From Mesobacillus subterraneus (lineage in GTDB: Bacteria; Bacillota; Bacilli; Bacillales; Cytobacillaceae): a DNA stretch of 64,000 bases. The stretch is from assembly GCF_023715485.1 (NCBI RefSeq), contig NZ_JAMBOF010000003.1:186001-250000 (forward strand), read 5' to 3'. Numbering within the stretch: position 1 is the first letter of the stretch; every line of letters begins with the position of its first letter. Of the stretch, positions 18,158-28,131 are shown one piece after another. The notes beneath the pieces are model-generated. The model was not told where the DNA came from, made no database searches, and saw only the letters and a list, made by a program, of their open reading frames with translations. The translations under genes were made by a program, and so were the position numbers.

Positions 18158-20791
18158 ATGAAGAAACTGACAGGTTCTGAAATCAGAAAAATGTATCTAG
18201 AATTTTTTAAGGAAAAGGGCCACGCCATCGAACCAAGCGCTTCGCTTGTTCCACATGATGACCCGTCCCTGCTATGGATTAACAGCGGTGTCGCAACGCT
18301 TAAAAAGTATTTTGACGGCCGTGTCATCCCAGCAAATCCGCGAATCACCAACGCGCAAAAGTCAATCCGTACAAACGATATTGAAAATGTAGGCAAGACA
18401 GCGCGCCACCATACTTTTTTCGAAATGCTTGGAAACTTTTCTATCGGTGACTATTTCAAGGTAGAAGCAATCGAATTCGCATGGGAGTTTCTTACAGATG
18501 AAAAGTGGGTTGGCTTTGATCCTGAAAAGTTATCAGTAACGATTCACCCTGAAGATGATGAAGCTTTCAATATCTGGCGAGAAAAAATCGGTGTTCCTGA
18601 AGAACGAATCATCCGCCTTGAAGGGAACTTCTGGGATATCGGCGAAGGGCCAAGCGGACCAAACACGGAAATATTCTATGACAGAGGGCCATCCTACGGA
18701 GACAATCCTGAGGATCCCGAATTATACCCAGGCGGAGAAAATGACCGTTATCTGGAAGTCTGGAACCTGGTGTTCTCTGAATTCAACCATAATCCGGATG
18801 GCACGTATACTCCACTGCCGAAGAAGAACATCGATACAGGCATGGGGCTTGAGCGGATGGCTTGCGTTGTCCAAGACGTTCCAACAAACTTTGATACGGA
18901 CCTTTTCATGCCGACCATCCATGCAACCGAAGAAATTGCCGGAGTGAAATACGGAGTATCCAAAGAGAAGGACGAAGCGTTCAAGGTAATTGCTGACCAT
19001 ATCCGTACAGTAGCGTTTGCTGTTGGCGACGGCGCCCTGCCTTCTAACGAAGGTCGCGGTTACGTACTCCGCAGACTGCTGCGCCGTGCTGTCCGATATG
19101 CTAAAAAGCTGAATATCAACCGTCCGTTCATGTTTGAATTGGTGCCGGTTGTTGGCGAGATCATGCATGATTTCTATCCAGAAGTAAAAGAAAAGACAGA
19201 CTTCATCCAGAAGGTCATCAAGAATGAAGAAGACCGTTTCCATGAAACACTTCATGAAGGCCTTGCAATCCTTTCTGAACTCATCAAGAAGGAGAAAGAA
19301 ACAGGAAGCAGCATGATCCAAGGGAAAGATGTATTCCGCCTCTATGACACGTACGGCTTCCCAGTCGAGTTAACAGAAGAATATGCTGAAGATGAAGGCA
19401 TGAAAGTTGACCATGAGGGCTTTGAAAAAGAAATGGAGCTTCAGCGTGAAAGAGCGCGGGCTGCACGCCAGGATGTCGGTTCGATGCAAGTTCAGGGCGG
19501 CGTTCTTGGTGAAATCAAGGAAAGCAGCGAGTTTGTCGGCTACGATACATTTGAAACGAACAGCAAGATTATTGCATTGGTGAAGGACGGCCAGTTTGTA
19601 GAGGAAGCAACTGCCGGTGATGAAATCCACTTCATGCTTGATGTGACTCCATTCTATGCTGAAAGCGGCGGACAAATCGCTGATAAGGGTATGGTTGTTG
19701 CAAATGGAATAAAACTATCTGTCAAAGATGTAAAGAAAGCTCCAAATGGGCAGAACCTACACAACGCAATTGTTGAGCAGGGCACAGTTACCAATGGCAT
19801 AGAAGTTACAGCCAAAGTTGATCAGGACAACCGTGCTAGAATCATTAAAAACCATACTGCTACCCACCTTCTCCACCAGGCGTTGAAGGATATCCTTGGA
19901 ACCCATGTCAACCAGGCTGGTTCACTAGTGGAACCAGATCGACTTCGCTTTGACTTCTCGCACTTTGGGCAGGTAACTGCTGAAGAGCTTGAAAAGGTAG
20001 AAGCAATCGTGAATGAAAAGATTTGGAGAAGCATCCAGGTAGAAACGAGCTTTAAAGCGATTGCTGAAGCTAAAGCTATGGGTGCTATGGCATTGTTCGG
20101 CGAAAAATATGGTGATATCGTCCGTGTTGTAAAAGTTGGCGATTACAGCCTGGAACTTTGCGGAGGCTGCCATGTGCCTAACACATCTGTGATTGGATTG
20201 TTCAAGATTGTGTCTGAGAGCGGTATTGGGGCTGGAACACGAAGGATTGAAGCGGTAACTGGCGAAGCGGCTTATAAAGTACTCAATGATCAGATCAGCA
20301 TCCTGAAAGATGCGGCTGCGAAATTGAAGACATCTCCTAAGGAAGTTGCAAACAGAATTGATTCAATGCTGGTTGAAATCAAGCAACTTCAGCGCGAAAA
20401 TGAATCTCTTGCAGCTAAATTGGGTAATATTGAAGCAGGAAGCCTTGCATCTAAGGTAAAAGAAGTGAATGGTGTCCAATTGCTTGCGGCGCGCGTCCAG
20501 GCTGCTGACATGAACAACCTGAGAAATATGGCTGATGATTTGAAGCAAAAGCTTGGATCGGCAGTCATCCTGCTTGGCACAACTGACGGCAGCAAAGTGA
20601 ACCTGATTGCTGCTGTGACTGATGACTTGATCAAGAAAGGCTACCAGGCTGGAAAATTGATCAAGGAAGCAGCTTCGATTTGCGGCGGAGGCGGCGGCGG
20701 CCGACCGGATATGGCACAGGCTGGCGGAAAAGACCCTTCAAAACTCGACAATGCGCTTCAATTTGCCGAAGAATGGGTTAAATCAATTTGA
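18158..20791 (+). CDS. alaS: Alanyl-tRNA synthetase
   Basis: A full-length 877-residue class II synthetase. The N-terminal catalytic domain starts at the ATG behind TTAGGAGG. The central editing domain has [11 protein letters not shown] around 565 and the zinc-binding CGGCH around 667, which removes mischarged Ser/Gly. The C-terminal oligomerisation (C-Ala/DHHA1) domain has the glycine-rich [15 protein letters not shown]. It aminoacylates tRNA-Ala; recognition rests on the G3:U70 pair. It is regulated by the alanine T-box. Downstream ireB follows after 78 bp. Confidence 0.98.
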   Translation: MKKLTGSEIRKMYLEFFKEKGHAIEPSASLVPHDDPSLLWINSGVATLKKYFDGRVIPANPRITNAQKSIRTNDIENVGKTARHHTFFEMLGNFSIGDYFKVEAIEFAWEFLTDEKWVGFDPEKLSVTIHPEDDEAFNIWREKIGVPEERIIRLEGNFWDIGEGPSGPNTEIFYDRGPSYGDNPEDPELYPGGENDRYLEVWNLVFSEFNHNPDGTYTPLPKKNIDTGMGLERMACVVQDVPTNFDTDLFMPTIHATEEIAGVKYGVSKEKDEAFKVIADHIRTVAFAVGDGALPSNEGRGYVLRRLLRRAVRYAKKLNINRPFMFELVPVVGEIMHDFYPEVKEKTDFIQKVIKNEEDRFHETLHEGLAILSELIKKEKETGSSMIQGKDVFRLYDTYGFPVELTEEYAEDEGMKVDHEGFEKEMELQRERARAARQDVGSMQVQGGVLGEIKESSEFVGYDTFETNSKIIALVKDGQFVEEATAGDEIHFMLDVTPFYAESGGQIADKGMVVANGIKLSVKDVKKAPNGQNLHNAIVEQGTVTNGIEVTAKVDQDNRARIIKNHTATHLLHQALKDILGTHVNQAGSLVEPDRLRFDFSHFGQVTAEELEKVEAIVNEKIWRSIQVETSFKAIAEAKAMGAMALFGEKYGDIVRVVKVGDYSLELCGGCHVPNTSVIGLFKIVSESGIGAGTRRIEAVTGEAAYKVLNDQISILKDAAAKLKTSPKEVANRIDSMLVEIKQLQRENESLAAKLGNIEAGSLASKVKEVNGVQLLAARVQAADMNNLRNMADDLKQKLGSAVILLGTTDGSKVNLIAAVTDDLIKKGYQAGKLIKEAASICGGGGGGRPDMAQAGGKDPSKLDNALQFAEEWVKSI

Positions 20792-20869
20792 TATAAAGGT
20801 AAAGTAGTGTAGAATGAAGGTAACTTGAAGAAAATTTTGCCTGCCATTTTTAAAAGTGAGGTGCATTCG

Positions 20870-21139
20870 ATGAGCTCGTTTGATAAAACGATGAGATTTA
20901 ATTTTCCCGAAGAGCCTTTTGAGCATGATGCCAATGAAGTCCTGCTGCAGGTTTATGAAGCATTGCAGGAAAAAGGGTATAACCCGATCAACCAGATTGT
21001 CGGATATTTGCTCTCTGGTGACCCTGCTTATATTCCCCGCCATCGGGATGCCCGCAATATCATCCGCAAGCTGGAACGGGATGAAATTATCGAGGAACTG
21101 GTTAAATCCTATTTAAGGAACCACCGAGAGGGGAAATAA
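20870..21139 (+). CDS. ireB: IreB family regulatory phosphoprotein (UPF0297, YrzL)
   Basis: An 89-residue protein with family signatures [31 protein letters not shown] and a basic C-terminus. In Enterococcus faecalis IreB is phosphorylated by the PASTA kinase IreK and modulates cephalosporin resistance; in Bacilli it is called YrzL. The start is ATG 20870 behind GTGAGGTG; codons from 20825 are non-conserved. The stop is immediately followed by the ruvX ATG with no spacer, indicating a tight alaS-ireB-ruvX-yrzB type transcript. Confidence 0.92.
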   Translation: MSSFDKTMRFNFPEEPFEHDANEVLLQVYEALQEKGYNPINQIVGYLLSGDPAYIPRHRDARNIIRKLERDEIIEELVKSYLRNHREGK

Positions 21140-21556
21140 ATGCGTACGATGGGACTTGATGTCGGCTCTAAAACAGTCGGCATTGCACTGAGCGATGAAC
21201 TGGGATGGACTGCTCAGGGACTTGAAACATTGAAAATCAACGAAGAAGAAAATGTGTTTGGTTTCGATGAATTAGGTAAAATAATAAAAGAGTACGAAGT
21301 AGACAAAGTCGTCGTCGGTTTGCCTAAGAACATGAATGGCACAATCGGCCCTCGCGGCGAAGCCAGCCAATTCTTTGCTCGTGAATTGGAAGAGAGGTTC
21401 GGCATCCCTGTCATTCTCTGGGACGAGCGTTTGACGACCGTGGCTGCCGAGCGGGTTTTGCTTGAGGCAGACGTAAGCCGGAAAAAGCGCAAAAAGGTCA
21501 TTGATAAAATGGCAGCAATGATGATACTACAAGGCTATTTGAACAGCCAAAATTAA
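21140..21556 (+). CDS. ruvX: RuvX/YqgF-type Holliday junction resolvase-like nuclease
   Basis: A 138-residue RNase H-fold protein. Acidic residues sit in [13 protein letters not shown] (residue 6 onward), [11 protein letters not shown], and WDERLTT near the C-terminal third, the layout of the YqgF active site. E. coli YqgF acts in 16S rRNA 5'-end processing and mycobacterial RuvX resolves junctions; which applies here is not decidable. The ATG abuts the ireB stop codon and the ribosome site (GAGGGGA) lies inside ireB. Confidence 0.93.
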   Translation: MRTMGLDVGSKTVGIALSDELGWTAQGLETLKINEEENVFGFDELGKIIKEYEVDKVVVGLPKNMNGTIGPRGEASQFFARELEERFGIPVILWDERLTTVAAERVLLEADVSRKKRKKVIDKMAAMMILQGYLNSQN

Positions 21557-21570
21557 ATGAGGTGACTTTA

Positions 21571-21858
21571 ATGGATCACGGTGAAAACAACATTACAGTA
21601 GTAGACGAAAACGGTAACGAACAATTATGCGAAGTACTTTTTACATTTGACTCCGAAGAATTTGGTAAGTCATATGTACTATACTATCCACTTGGCGCTG
21701 AAGAAAGTGACGATGAAGAGATCGAAATCCACGCTTCTTCTTTCGTCCCGACTGAAGACAACCAGGATGGCGAATTAATGCCAATCGAAACAGACGAAGA
21801 ATGGGACATGATCGAAGAGATGCTTGAAACATTCCTTGCAGAGCAAGACGAAGAGTAA
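21571..21858 (+). CDS. DUF1292 acidic protein (UPF0473, YrzB)
   Basis: A 95-residue, very acidic protein (many Glu/Asp, ending [14 protein letters not shown]) of the DUF1292 family, found next to ireB-ruvX in nearly all Bacilli. The start at ATG 21571 is chosen over GTG 21562 because GAGGTGA lies at the proper distance. Its biochemical role is unknown. It ends the ireB-ruvX-yrzB unit at a clear terminator. Confidence 0.9.
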   Translation: MDHGENNITVVDENGNEQLCEVLFTFDSEEFGKSYVLYYPLGAEESDDEEIEIHASSFVPTEDNQDGELMPIETDEEWDMIEEMLETFLAEQDEE

Positions 21859-21867
21859 TATAGGATC

Positions 21868-21898
21868 AGACCAGGTGAAATAGCCTGGTCTTTTTTTT
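21868..21898 (+). terminator. Terminator after yrzB
   Basis: An 8-bp stem AGACCAGG with CCTGGTCT, an 8-nt loop and an 8-T run. Confidence 0.93.
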
Positions 21899-22060
21899 GG
21901 TTTGATGAGTTTTGATTGGATTGCTAAGAATGTTTTACACCTAAGGTACGCGATTAAGGTCTAAAACGCTCCATTTTGCTAAAAAAGAGGTGAATTCGTT
22001 CTCTTCAAGCATGAAGATTCACTATATTGCCTCTCTCGCGCGTTTCATTTTCCTCCTATG

Positions 22061-22262
22061 AATCGATATCGACCACTTTTTTTATTATGTCGACCACAAA
22101 TGGCAATATATCGACCAAGCAGTGTTCTGCCGCTTTCCAGGCTTAGTCCAGGGTCTCAAGAATACCACTCTGCGTTCAACCCTCAATGGATCTCATAACC
22201 CCAACATCTATTAAATTCACACATCCCATTCTCTTGTCGGAATATAAGATTATTTGTCGGCT
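22061..22262. repeat. Two short periodic arrays: TCGACCA (21 bp) and TTGTCGG (20 bp)
   Basis: In the 518-bp gap before mltG, the core TCGACCA occurs three times, starting 22069, 22090 and 22111 (period 21). The core TTGTCGG occurs twice, at 22234 and 22254 (period 20). The linkers are AT-rich. The rest of the gap (21899-22060, 22119-22230) holds no gene or terminator I recognise. A TATAAT at 22309-22314 may serve mltG. Confidence 0.7.
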
Positions 22263-22376
22263 GTAGTATTTTTTCGTAATTATTTGCAAATAAAAATAGA
22301 AAATATAGTATAATGGTTCGAGATGTGTAAATAGAGAATATCCAGGTGATTAGCCCTGTTGACTGGAGGGGAACTT

Positions 22377-23528
22377 ATGTCTGACGAGAAAAATATAAAT
22401 GACTCAAAGAAAGAAAAAAAACAAATGATTGCCCAAAAATTGATTGAACAACAGAAGGAAGCGAAAGTTGTGAGAAAAATCGTTTTCATCACTGCGATTG
22501 CGGCACTTCTCCTTATCGGCGCTATTGGCGGGGGTGGATATTATTATATTAAAGAAGCCTTAAAGCCTATAGATGTGGACAGCAAGAAAACCATTAATGT
22601 CAATATCCCAATTGGTTCTTCGACGACAGGAATCGGGAAAATATTAGAGGATAACGGTGTCATCAGAGACGCAAGGGTCTTCAAATATTATGTTAAGTTT
22701 AAAAATGAAGCCGGTTTTATGGCCGGAGATTATAAAATGAAGCCATCGATGACGCTTCCCGAAATAATCTCGAGCTTGAAGACGGGTAAAGTTATGCAAG
22801 ATGTAGTCATGAAAATAACCATTCCAGAAGGCAAGCAATTGAAGCAAATCGCTGGAATCATTGCTGAAAAGACCCAGCAGGACCAGGAAGAAATTTTCAA
22901 GCAGCTCAACGACAAAGAATTCGTGACCAAAATGATGGGCAAATATCCGGATGTTCTAACAGAAGACATCTTTAATGAAAATGTGAAGTATCCACTGGAA
23001 GGCTATCTATTTCCTGCGACATATCCTTTCTATTCTGAAAAGCCGACTGTAGAAGAAATTGTGACAGTCATGCTGACGAAAACCAAGGAAGTCCTTGGCG
23101 AATTCAAAAGCCAAATGGAAGAAAGGGAAATGACGTCACATCAAGTTATGACAATGGCATCGCTGATTGAAGAAGAAGCAACTGACAAAGTAGACCGCGA
23201 TAAAATTGCGAGTGTTTTCTATAACCGTATAGATACCGACATGCCATTACAAACGGACCCAACTGTCCTCTACGCACACGGGGAACATAAAGACCGTGTC
23301 TTGTATAAAGACCTGGAAATAGAAGATCCATATAACACTTATGTGAATAAAGGTCTTCCTCCTGGCCCGATTGCGAACCCAGGCGTAATGTCGATCGAAG
23401 CGGCTTTAGCACCTGCAGATACAGACGATTTGTACTTTCTCGCAACATCGACTGGGGACGTTCTTTTCTCTAAGACACTTGTGGAGCATAATCGTAAAAA
23501 AAATGAACATATCACCAGCAAAAAATAG
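22377..23528 (+). CDS. mltG: Endolytic murein transglycosylase MltG (YceG-like)
   Basis: A 383-residue bitopic protein. It has a lysine-rich cytoplasmic N-terminus (1-33), a transmembrane helix at about 35-57 (IVFITAIAALLLIGAIGG), a LysM-like subdomain, and the YceG catalytic domain. The active-site glutamate lies in the SLIEEEA segment (about 262-268). MltG cuts nascent glycan strands and sets their length during peripheral wall synthesis. The start is ATG 22377 after GGAGGGG; an upstream TTG is rejected. It matches B. subtilis yrrL and ends at a terminator. Confidence 0.94.
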   Translation: MSDEKNINDSKKEKKQMIAQKLIEQQKEAKVVRKIVFITAIAALLLIGAIGGGGYYYIKEALKPIDVDSKKTINVNIPIGSSTTGIGKILEDNGVIRDARVFKYYVKFKNEAGFMAGDYKMKPSMTLPEIISSLKTGKVMQDVVMKITIPEGKQLKQIAGIIAEKTQQDQEEIFKQLNDKEFVTKMMGKYPDVLTEDIFNENVKYPLEGYLFPATYPFYSEKPTVEEIVTVMLTKTKEVLGEFKSQMEEREMTSHQVMTMASLIEEEATDKVDRDKIASVFYNRIDTDMPLQTDPTVLYAHGEHKDRVLYKDLEIEDPYNTYVNKGLPPGPIANPGVMSIEAALAPADTDDLYFLATSTGDVLFSKTLVEHNRKKNEHITSKK

Positions 23529-23539
23529 CAATCCATATA

Positions 23540-23571
23540 GGGAAATGCAGAAACATTAGCATTTCCCTTCT
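23540..23571 (+). terminator. Terminator after mltG
   Basis: A 9-bp stem GGGAAATGC with GCATTTCCC, a 10-nt loop and a short T-rich tail. Confidence 0.8.
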
Positions 23572-23870
23572 TATTGTGGTAAAATAATTCAAGTGTTTTT
23601 TGTAATTAAAAAAGACTTTTTGGGTTTGGATTCATATGCCAATCCAGCGCTGACAAAGGCGCTTCTGCTTATCGATGATAGCGTGCATTACAGATGTAAG
23701 AGTTATGGCTGTAAACGGCTTAACAAACAGTGCGGCAGAGGAATGCCGGGCTGGGGTTTGTCTCTCTTATCCTGTGAACGCTATTTTTTTCATGCTCAGA
23801 TGGAGATTTTACATTGAGCATAAATAGATTTTCCACGAGCTATAATACAGCTTTTGAATAGAGGTGAGGG
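23572..23870. other. Gene-poor 300-bp stretch upstream of trmR
   Basis: An open frame for 74 codons exists but has no ribosome site or recognisable protein. Small inverted repeats occur (AGCGC/GCGCT near 23646). A TATAAT at 23841-23846, 28 bp before the trmR start, may be the trmR promoter although no good -35 is present. I see nothing else; a small RNA is possible but unsupported. Confidence 0.4.
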
Positions 23871-23874
23871 CAGC

Positions 23875-24513
23875 TTGCTAAATGAAAAGCTGCAGGAATA
23901 TTTAGATTCTCTCATTGAGCCTAGACACGGTCTGCTTGCTGAGATGGAGGATTACGCGCAAAAGAACGGCGTGCCGATCATGGAGCCTGCCGGGATAGAG
24001 GCAATGCTTCAACTCCTGCGGATCCAGCAGCCTGAAGCAATCTTAGAGGTGGGGACAGCAATTGGCTATTCTGCCCTCAGGATGGCCTATGCCCTTCCAA
24101 TGGTTAAAATCATTACTCTTGAACGTGATGAGGAGCGGTACGAGCTTGCTGTTGACTATATAAAAAAGGCAGACAAGCAGGAGCAAATCCTCCAAATCAA
24201 GGGAGATGCACTGCTGCTTGAGGATGAAGTCGGAGAACACGCTCCTTTCGATGCGATTTTCATCGACGCAGCCAAAGGGCAGTACAAGCGATTTTTCGAA
24301 ATATATTCCAGGTATTTAACGCCTGGAGGGATGATCATTACCGACAATGTCCTTTTCAAAGGTCAAGTATATGAACAAAAAGCAGAAAGCAAAAGGATTC
24401 GCAGCCTTGTGAAAAAAATAGATGAATTCAACCGCTGGCTTGCCGCCAACCCGGAGTATGACACAGTCATACTGCCAATTGGCGATGGTGTCGCGATTAG
24501 TAAGAAGAGGTGA
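23875..24513 (+). CDS. trmR: tRNA 5-hydroxyuridine methyltransferase TrmR (YrrM)
   Basis: A 212-residue class I SAM O-methyltransferase of the catechol/caffeoyl-CoA type. The SAM motif ILEVGTAIGYSALRMA is at about 57-72 and the metal-binding region FIDAAKGQYKRFF follows. In B. subtilis YrrM (TrmR) methylates ho5U34 to mo5U34 in wobble positions. It lies directly before the two ho5U-forming U32 genes, which fixes the assignment. The start is TTG 23875 behind GAGGTGAGG; earlier in-frame TTG 23854 overlaps that site. It ends overlapping the ribosome site of trhP1. Confidence 0.9.
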   Translation: MLNEKLQEYLDSLIEPRHGLLAEMEDYAQKNGVPIMEPAGIEAMLQLLRIQQPEAILEVGTAIGYSALRMAYALPMVKIITLERDEERYELAVDYIKKADKQEQILQIKGDALLLEDEVGEHAPFDAIFIDAAKGQYKRFFEIYSRYLTPGGMIITDNVLFKGQVYEQKAESKRIRSLVKKIDEFNRWLAANPEYDTVILPIGDGVAISKKR

Positions 24514-24518
24514 ACGGA

Positions 24519-25448
24519 ATGAATAAACCTGAATTATTAGTAACTCCAACGAGTGTAGACGATATTATTCCTTTGGCAGAAGCAGGAGCAGATGCTTTTT
24601 TGGTCGGTGAACAGAAATTCGGACTCCGCCTTGCTGGTGAATTTACCCGTGAGGACGTAAAAAAAGCGATCGATTTGGCCCACTCAAAAGGCAAAAAAGT
24701 ATATGTTGCCATGAACGCTTTGTTCCACAATGAAAAAATAGAATTGCTCGGCGATTACTTAAAGTTCCTACAGGAAGTTAAAGCAGATGGAGTTACTTTC
24801 GGTGACCCTGCTGTTTTGATGGCTGCCAAGGAACACACTCCGGATATAAAGCTGCATTGGAGTACAGAAACGACGGGCACAAACTGGTATACATGTAATT
24901 ACTGGGGCAGAAAAGGTGCAAAGCGCGCCGTGCTTGCCCGTGAAATTAACATGGATGCCATTGTCGAGATGAAAGAAAACGCAGAGGTCGAAATTGAAGT
25001 CCAGGTGCACGGAATGATGAATATGTTCCAGTCAAAGCGCCCGCTTCTTGGACATTATTTTGAATACCAGGGCAAGGCGCTGGAAGTTGAGAACCGCAGA
25101 CAGGAACAGAACATGTTCCTTCACGATAAAGAGCGTGAAAACAAATACCCTATTTTTGAAGATGAAAACGGAACTCATATCATGAGCCCTAACGATATCT
25201 GTATTATCGACGAGCTTACTGAACTGGTCGAAGCAGGCATTGATTCTTTTAAAATTGATGGGATTCTTAAAAGTCCTGAATATATTTTGGAAGTCACCAA
25301 GCTTTACCGCAAAGCGATTGATTTGGCAGTTGAAGACGCGGATCAATATGATGAAGAAAAAGACAGCTTACTTGCAGCAGCAGAAGCAATTCAGCCGCCT
25401 AACCGCCCGCTGGATACTGGATTCTTCTTTAAAGAGACTGTTTACTAG
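24519..25448 (+). CDS. trhP1: tRNA hydroxylation protein TrhP1 (peptidase U32 family, YrrN)
   Basis: A 309-residue U32-family protein. The U32 motif region is shortened compared with its downstream paralogue and lacks the four-cysteine cluster. B. subtilis YrrN and YrrO together are required for prephenate-dependent hydroxylation of U34 (ho5U) in tRNA. ATG 24519 lies behind AGAGGTGA, which itself contains the trmR stop, so the genes are translationally close. It is 30 bp ahead of trhP2. The protease name of the family is historical; no peptidase activity is implied. Confidence 0.9.
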   Translation: MNKPELLVTPTSVDDIIPLAEAGADAFLVGEQKFGLRLAGEFTREDVKKAIDLAHSKGKKVYVAMNALFHNEKIELLGDYLKFLQEVKADGVTFGDPAVLMAAKEHTPDIKLHWSTETTGTNWYTCNYWGRKGAKRAVLAREINMDAIVEMKENAEVEIEVQVHGMMNMFQSKRPLLGHYFEYQGKALEVENRRQEQNMFLHDKERENKYPIFEDENGTHIMSPNDICIIDELTELVEAGIDSFKIDGILKSPEYILEVTKLYRKAIDLAVEDADQYDEEKDSLLAAAEAIQPPNRPLDTGFFFKETVY

Positions 25449-25478
25449 AGGTATTTTACAATATAAGGAGGTTGCGTC

Positions 25479-26747
25479 ATGAATGCAGTGACAGACAAGA
25501 TTTCACAAATTGTGGACGGAAAACGTGTTATTGTGAAAAAACCAGAACTGCTTGCGCCAGCCGGAAATCTCGAAAAATTGAAGATTGCCGTCCATTATGG
25601 TGCAGATGCTGTCTTTATCGGCGGCCAGGAATATGGTTTGCGTTCAAACGCAGATAATTTCACATTCGAGGAAATGAAGGAAGGCGTCGAATTCGCGAAA
25701 AATTACGGCGCGAAAATCTATGTTACAACGAATATCTTCGCGCACAATGAAAACATTGACGGACTAGAAGATTACTTAATTGGATTAAAGGGAGCAGGGG
25801 TTCACGGAATCATCGTTGCTGACCCGCTGATCATTGAAACTTGCCGCAGGGTCGCTCCTGAAATCGAGGTCCACCTGAGCACGCAGCAATCCCTTTCTAA
25901 CTGGAAAGCTGTACAGTTCTGGAAAGAAGAAGGCCTGGAGCGTGTTGTTCTAGCTCGTGAGACAAGTGGTGAAGAAATCAAGGAAATGAAGGAGAAGGTC
26001 GATATCGAGATCGAAACCTTCATCCACGGCGCAATGTGCATTGCCTATTCAGGCCGCTGCACGTTGAGCAACCACATGACAGCACGTGATTCAAACCGCG
26101 GAGGCTGCTGTCAGTCTTGCCGCTGGGATTACGATTTGTACACTCTTGAAGGAAATGAAGAAAACGCATTGTTTGCTGAAGGCGACTCTCCATTTGCGAT
26201 GAGCCCTAAGGACCTAAAGCTTATAGAATCAATACCGCGGATGATTGAGCTTGGCATAGACAGCCTTAAGATTGAAGGCCGCATGAAGTCGATCCACTAT
26301 ATCGCAACAGTTGTCAGCGTGTATCGAAAGGTCATCGACGCATACTGCGCAGACCCTGAAAACTTTGTCATCAAGCAGGAATGGCTCGAAGAACTGGACA
26401 AATGTGCGAACCGTGAGACAGCAACTGCCTTCTTTGAAGGGGTTCCTGGGTATAAAGAGCAAATGTTTGGAAACCATAGCAAGAAGACGACTTTCGACTT
26501 TGCCGGCCTTGTGCTTGATTATAATGCTGAAGACCAGATGGTTACACTTCAGCAAAGAAACTATTTCAAGCCTGGTGACGAAGTTGAATTCTTTGGACCG
26601 GAAATCGAGAACTTTACCCATGTGATTGAGACAATCTGGGATGAAGATGGCAACGAGCTTGATGTAGCCCGCCATCCTCTGCAAATCGTCAAGTTCAAGA
26701 TGGACAAGCCAGTCTACCCAAATAACATGATGCGGAAGGAGAAGTAA
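25479..26747 (+). CDS. trhP2: tRNA hydroxylation protein TrhP2 (peptidase U32 family, YrrO)
   Basis: A 422-residue U32 protein with the N-terminal LLAPAGNLEKLKIAVHYGADAVF-type barrel and a conserved cysteine set, C187, C194, C210/C211 and C214 (within CIAYSGRCTLS and GGCCQSC). This set is proposed in the family to bind an Fe-S cluster. A C-terminal U32 beta-domain follows. With TrhP1 it hydroxylates wobble uridine from prephenate before TrmR methylates it. The ATG follows AAGGAGG. The udk gene begins 3 bp after its stop, so udk is in the same operon. Confidence 0.92.
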   Translation: MNAVTDKISQIVDGKRVIVKKPELLAPAGNLEKLKIAVHYGADAVFIGGQEYGLRSNADNFTFEEMKEGVEFAKNYGAKIYVTTNIFAHNENIDGLEDYLIGLKGAGVHGIIVADPLIIETCRRVAPEIEVHLSTQQSLSNWKAVQFWKEEGLERVVLARETSGEEIKEMKEKVDIEIETFIHGAMCIAYSGRCTLSNHMTARDSNRGGCCQSCRWDYDLYTLEGNEENALFAEGDSPFAMSPKDLKLIESIPRMIELGIDSLKIEGRMKSIHYIATVVSVYRKVIDAYCADPENFVIKQEWLEELDKCANRETATAFFEGVPGYKEQMFGNHSKKTTFDFAGLVLDYNAEDQMVTLQQRNYFKPGDEVEFFGPEIENFTHVIETIWDEDGNELDVARHPLQIVKFKMDKPVYPNNMMRKEK

Positions 26748-26750
26748 CAG

Positions 26751-27386
26751 ATGAACCGCAAGCCTGTTGTAATTGGTGTAGCCGGCGGCTCCGGCTCTGG
26801 TAAAACAAGCGTCACGAAAGCGATCATTGATAGCTTTAAAGGCCACTCTATCCTGATGATTGAGCAAGACTACTATTATAAAGACCAAAGCCATTTGCCA
26901 ATGGAAGAACGTTTGAAGACAAACTATGACCATCCGCTGGCATTTGACAACGATCTTTTGATAGAGCATATCGGAAAACTGCTTCAATATGAACCGATTG
27001 AGAAGCCAGTTTATGATTATGCGGTCCATACTAGATCTAGTGAAATCATTCATGTCGATCCTAAGGATGTCATCATTCTTGAAGGAATCCTTATCCTGGA
27101 AGATGAAAGATTACGCGATTTGATGGATATGAAGCTTTATGTCGATACAGATGCAGATTTGCGAATCATCCGCAGACTGCTTCGCGACATTAAGGAGCGT
27201 GGACGTTCAATGGATTCTGTCATTGAACAGTACGTGAATGTTGTAAGGCCGATGCACAACCAATTCATTGAGCCGACAAAGCGATATGCAGACATCATCA
27301 TCCCTGAAGGCGGCCATAATCATGTGGCAATCGACCTGATGGTAACAAAAATTCAAACAATTCTTGAACAAAAATCATTTTTGTGA
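26751..27386 (+). CDS. udk: Uridine kinase
   Basis: A 211-residue P-loop kinase that phosphorylates uridine and cytidine for pyrimidine salvage. The Walker A GSGSGKT is at 13-19 and the substrate segment DHPLAFD at about 63-69; the PRK/UK C-terminal [13 protein letters not shown] is present. ATG 26751 follows AAGGAGAAG at the end of trhP2. This order (trhP2-udk-greA) is conserved with B. subtilis. Downstream, imperfect hairpins at 27404-27455 and 27486-27508 may terminate or process the transcript. Confidence 0.96.
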   Translation: MNRKPVVIGVAGGSGSGKTSVTKAIIDSFKGHSILMIEQDYYYKDQSHLPMEERLKTNYDHPLAFDNDLLIEHIGKLLQYEPIEKPVYDYAVHTRSSEIIHVDPKDVIILEGILILEDERLRDLMDMKLYVDTDADLRIIRRLLRDIKERGRSMDSVIEQYVNVVRPMHNQFIEPTKRYADIIIPEGGHNHVAIDLMVTKIQTILEQKSFL

Positions 27387-27591
27387 CACAATAGCATAGA
27401 TAAAGCGGACATAGAAGTACTTTAAAAAGTGCTTCTATTTGTCCAATGTAAAAATTAATGGTCCGATTTTGGACTCTCTTAAAATGCGCGCCCTGATAAA
27501 GGACGCGCTCCTGTATATTTTTCAGGTTACATAATATAATATTACACAATCGATTTTGGGGAATTGTGAAGACTAGAAGGAGTGAAGGATT

Positions 27592-28068
27592 TTGGCTATA
27601 GAAAAAGTTTTTCCTATGACAGTGGCAGGAAAAGAAAAGCTGGAACAAGAATTGGAAATGTTGAAAACGGTTAAACGTAAAGAAGTTGTTGAGAGAATTA
27701 AAATCGCGCGCAGCTTCGGCGACCTTTCAGAGAACTCTGAGTACGATTCTGCAAAAGAGGAACAAGCTTTTGTGGAAGGACGAATCACGACTCTTGAGAA
27801 TATGATCCGCAACGCAAAGATCATCCAGGAAGATGAAGTGAGCAAAGATGCCGTCAGCCTTGGCCGCACAGTGACATTTGTTGAGCTTCCTGATGGTGAT
27901 GAAGAATCCTATACAATCGTAGGAAGTGCAGAAGCTGATCCATTTGAAGGCAAGATTTCAAATGACTCTCCGATTGCCAAGAGTTTAATGGGCAAAAAAG
28001 TCGGCGATGAAGTTTCCGTCCAGACTCCTGGCGGCGAAATGAGCGTACGCATCACATCAATTAAGTAA
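27592..28068 (+). CDS. greA: Transcription elongation factor GreA
   Basis: A 158-residue GreA. The N-terminal antiparallel coiled coil (about 1-75) reaches the RNA polymerase secondary channel; its tip acidic pair sits near [16 protein letters not shown]. The C-terminal FKBP-like domain ends MSVRITSIK. It stimulates cleavage of backtracked RNA. TTG 27592 is preceded by AGAAGGAGTGAAG. Its stop is followed within a base by a hairpin pair that overlaps the next gene's ribosome site. Confidence 0.97.
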   Translation: MAIEKVFPMTVAGKEKLEQELEMLKTVKRKEVVERIKIARSFGDLSENSEYDSAKEEQAFVEGRITTLENMIRNAKIIQEDEVSKDAVSLGRTVTFVELPDGDEESYTIVGSAEADPFEGKISNDSPIAKSLMGKKVGDEVSVQTPGGEMSVRITSIK

Positions 28069-28131
28069 TTTCAAACTTCCATAGGTTTGAAACCGCAGCA
28101 CCTCGTCAACACTTTTGACGAGGTGTTTTTT
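28069..28131 (+). terminator. Two adjacent hairpins ending in a T-run that touches the pbpI start codon
   Basis: Hairpin 1: TTTCAAAC (28069-28076) with GTTTGAAA (28085-28092). Hairpin 2: CACCTCGTCAA (28099-28109) with TTGACGAGGTG (28115-28125), then six Ts (28126-28131) and ATG at 28132. Hairpin 2 is a textbook terminator for greA. Its 3' arm contains GAGGTG (28120-28125), the only ribosome site for the downstream gene. Confidence 0.9.

Noticed and set aside
23593-23817. 74-codon plus-strand ORF between mltG and trmR
   Set aside because: No Shine-Dalgarno sequence, odd Cys-rich composition and no family resemblance.
26229-27053. 274-codon minus-strand ORF
   Set aside because: It lies antisense to trhP2 and udk, both with clear motifs, and has no ribosome site or recognisable domain.
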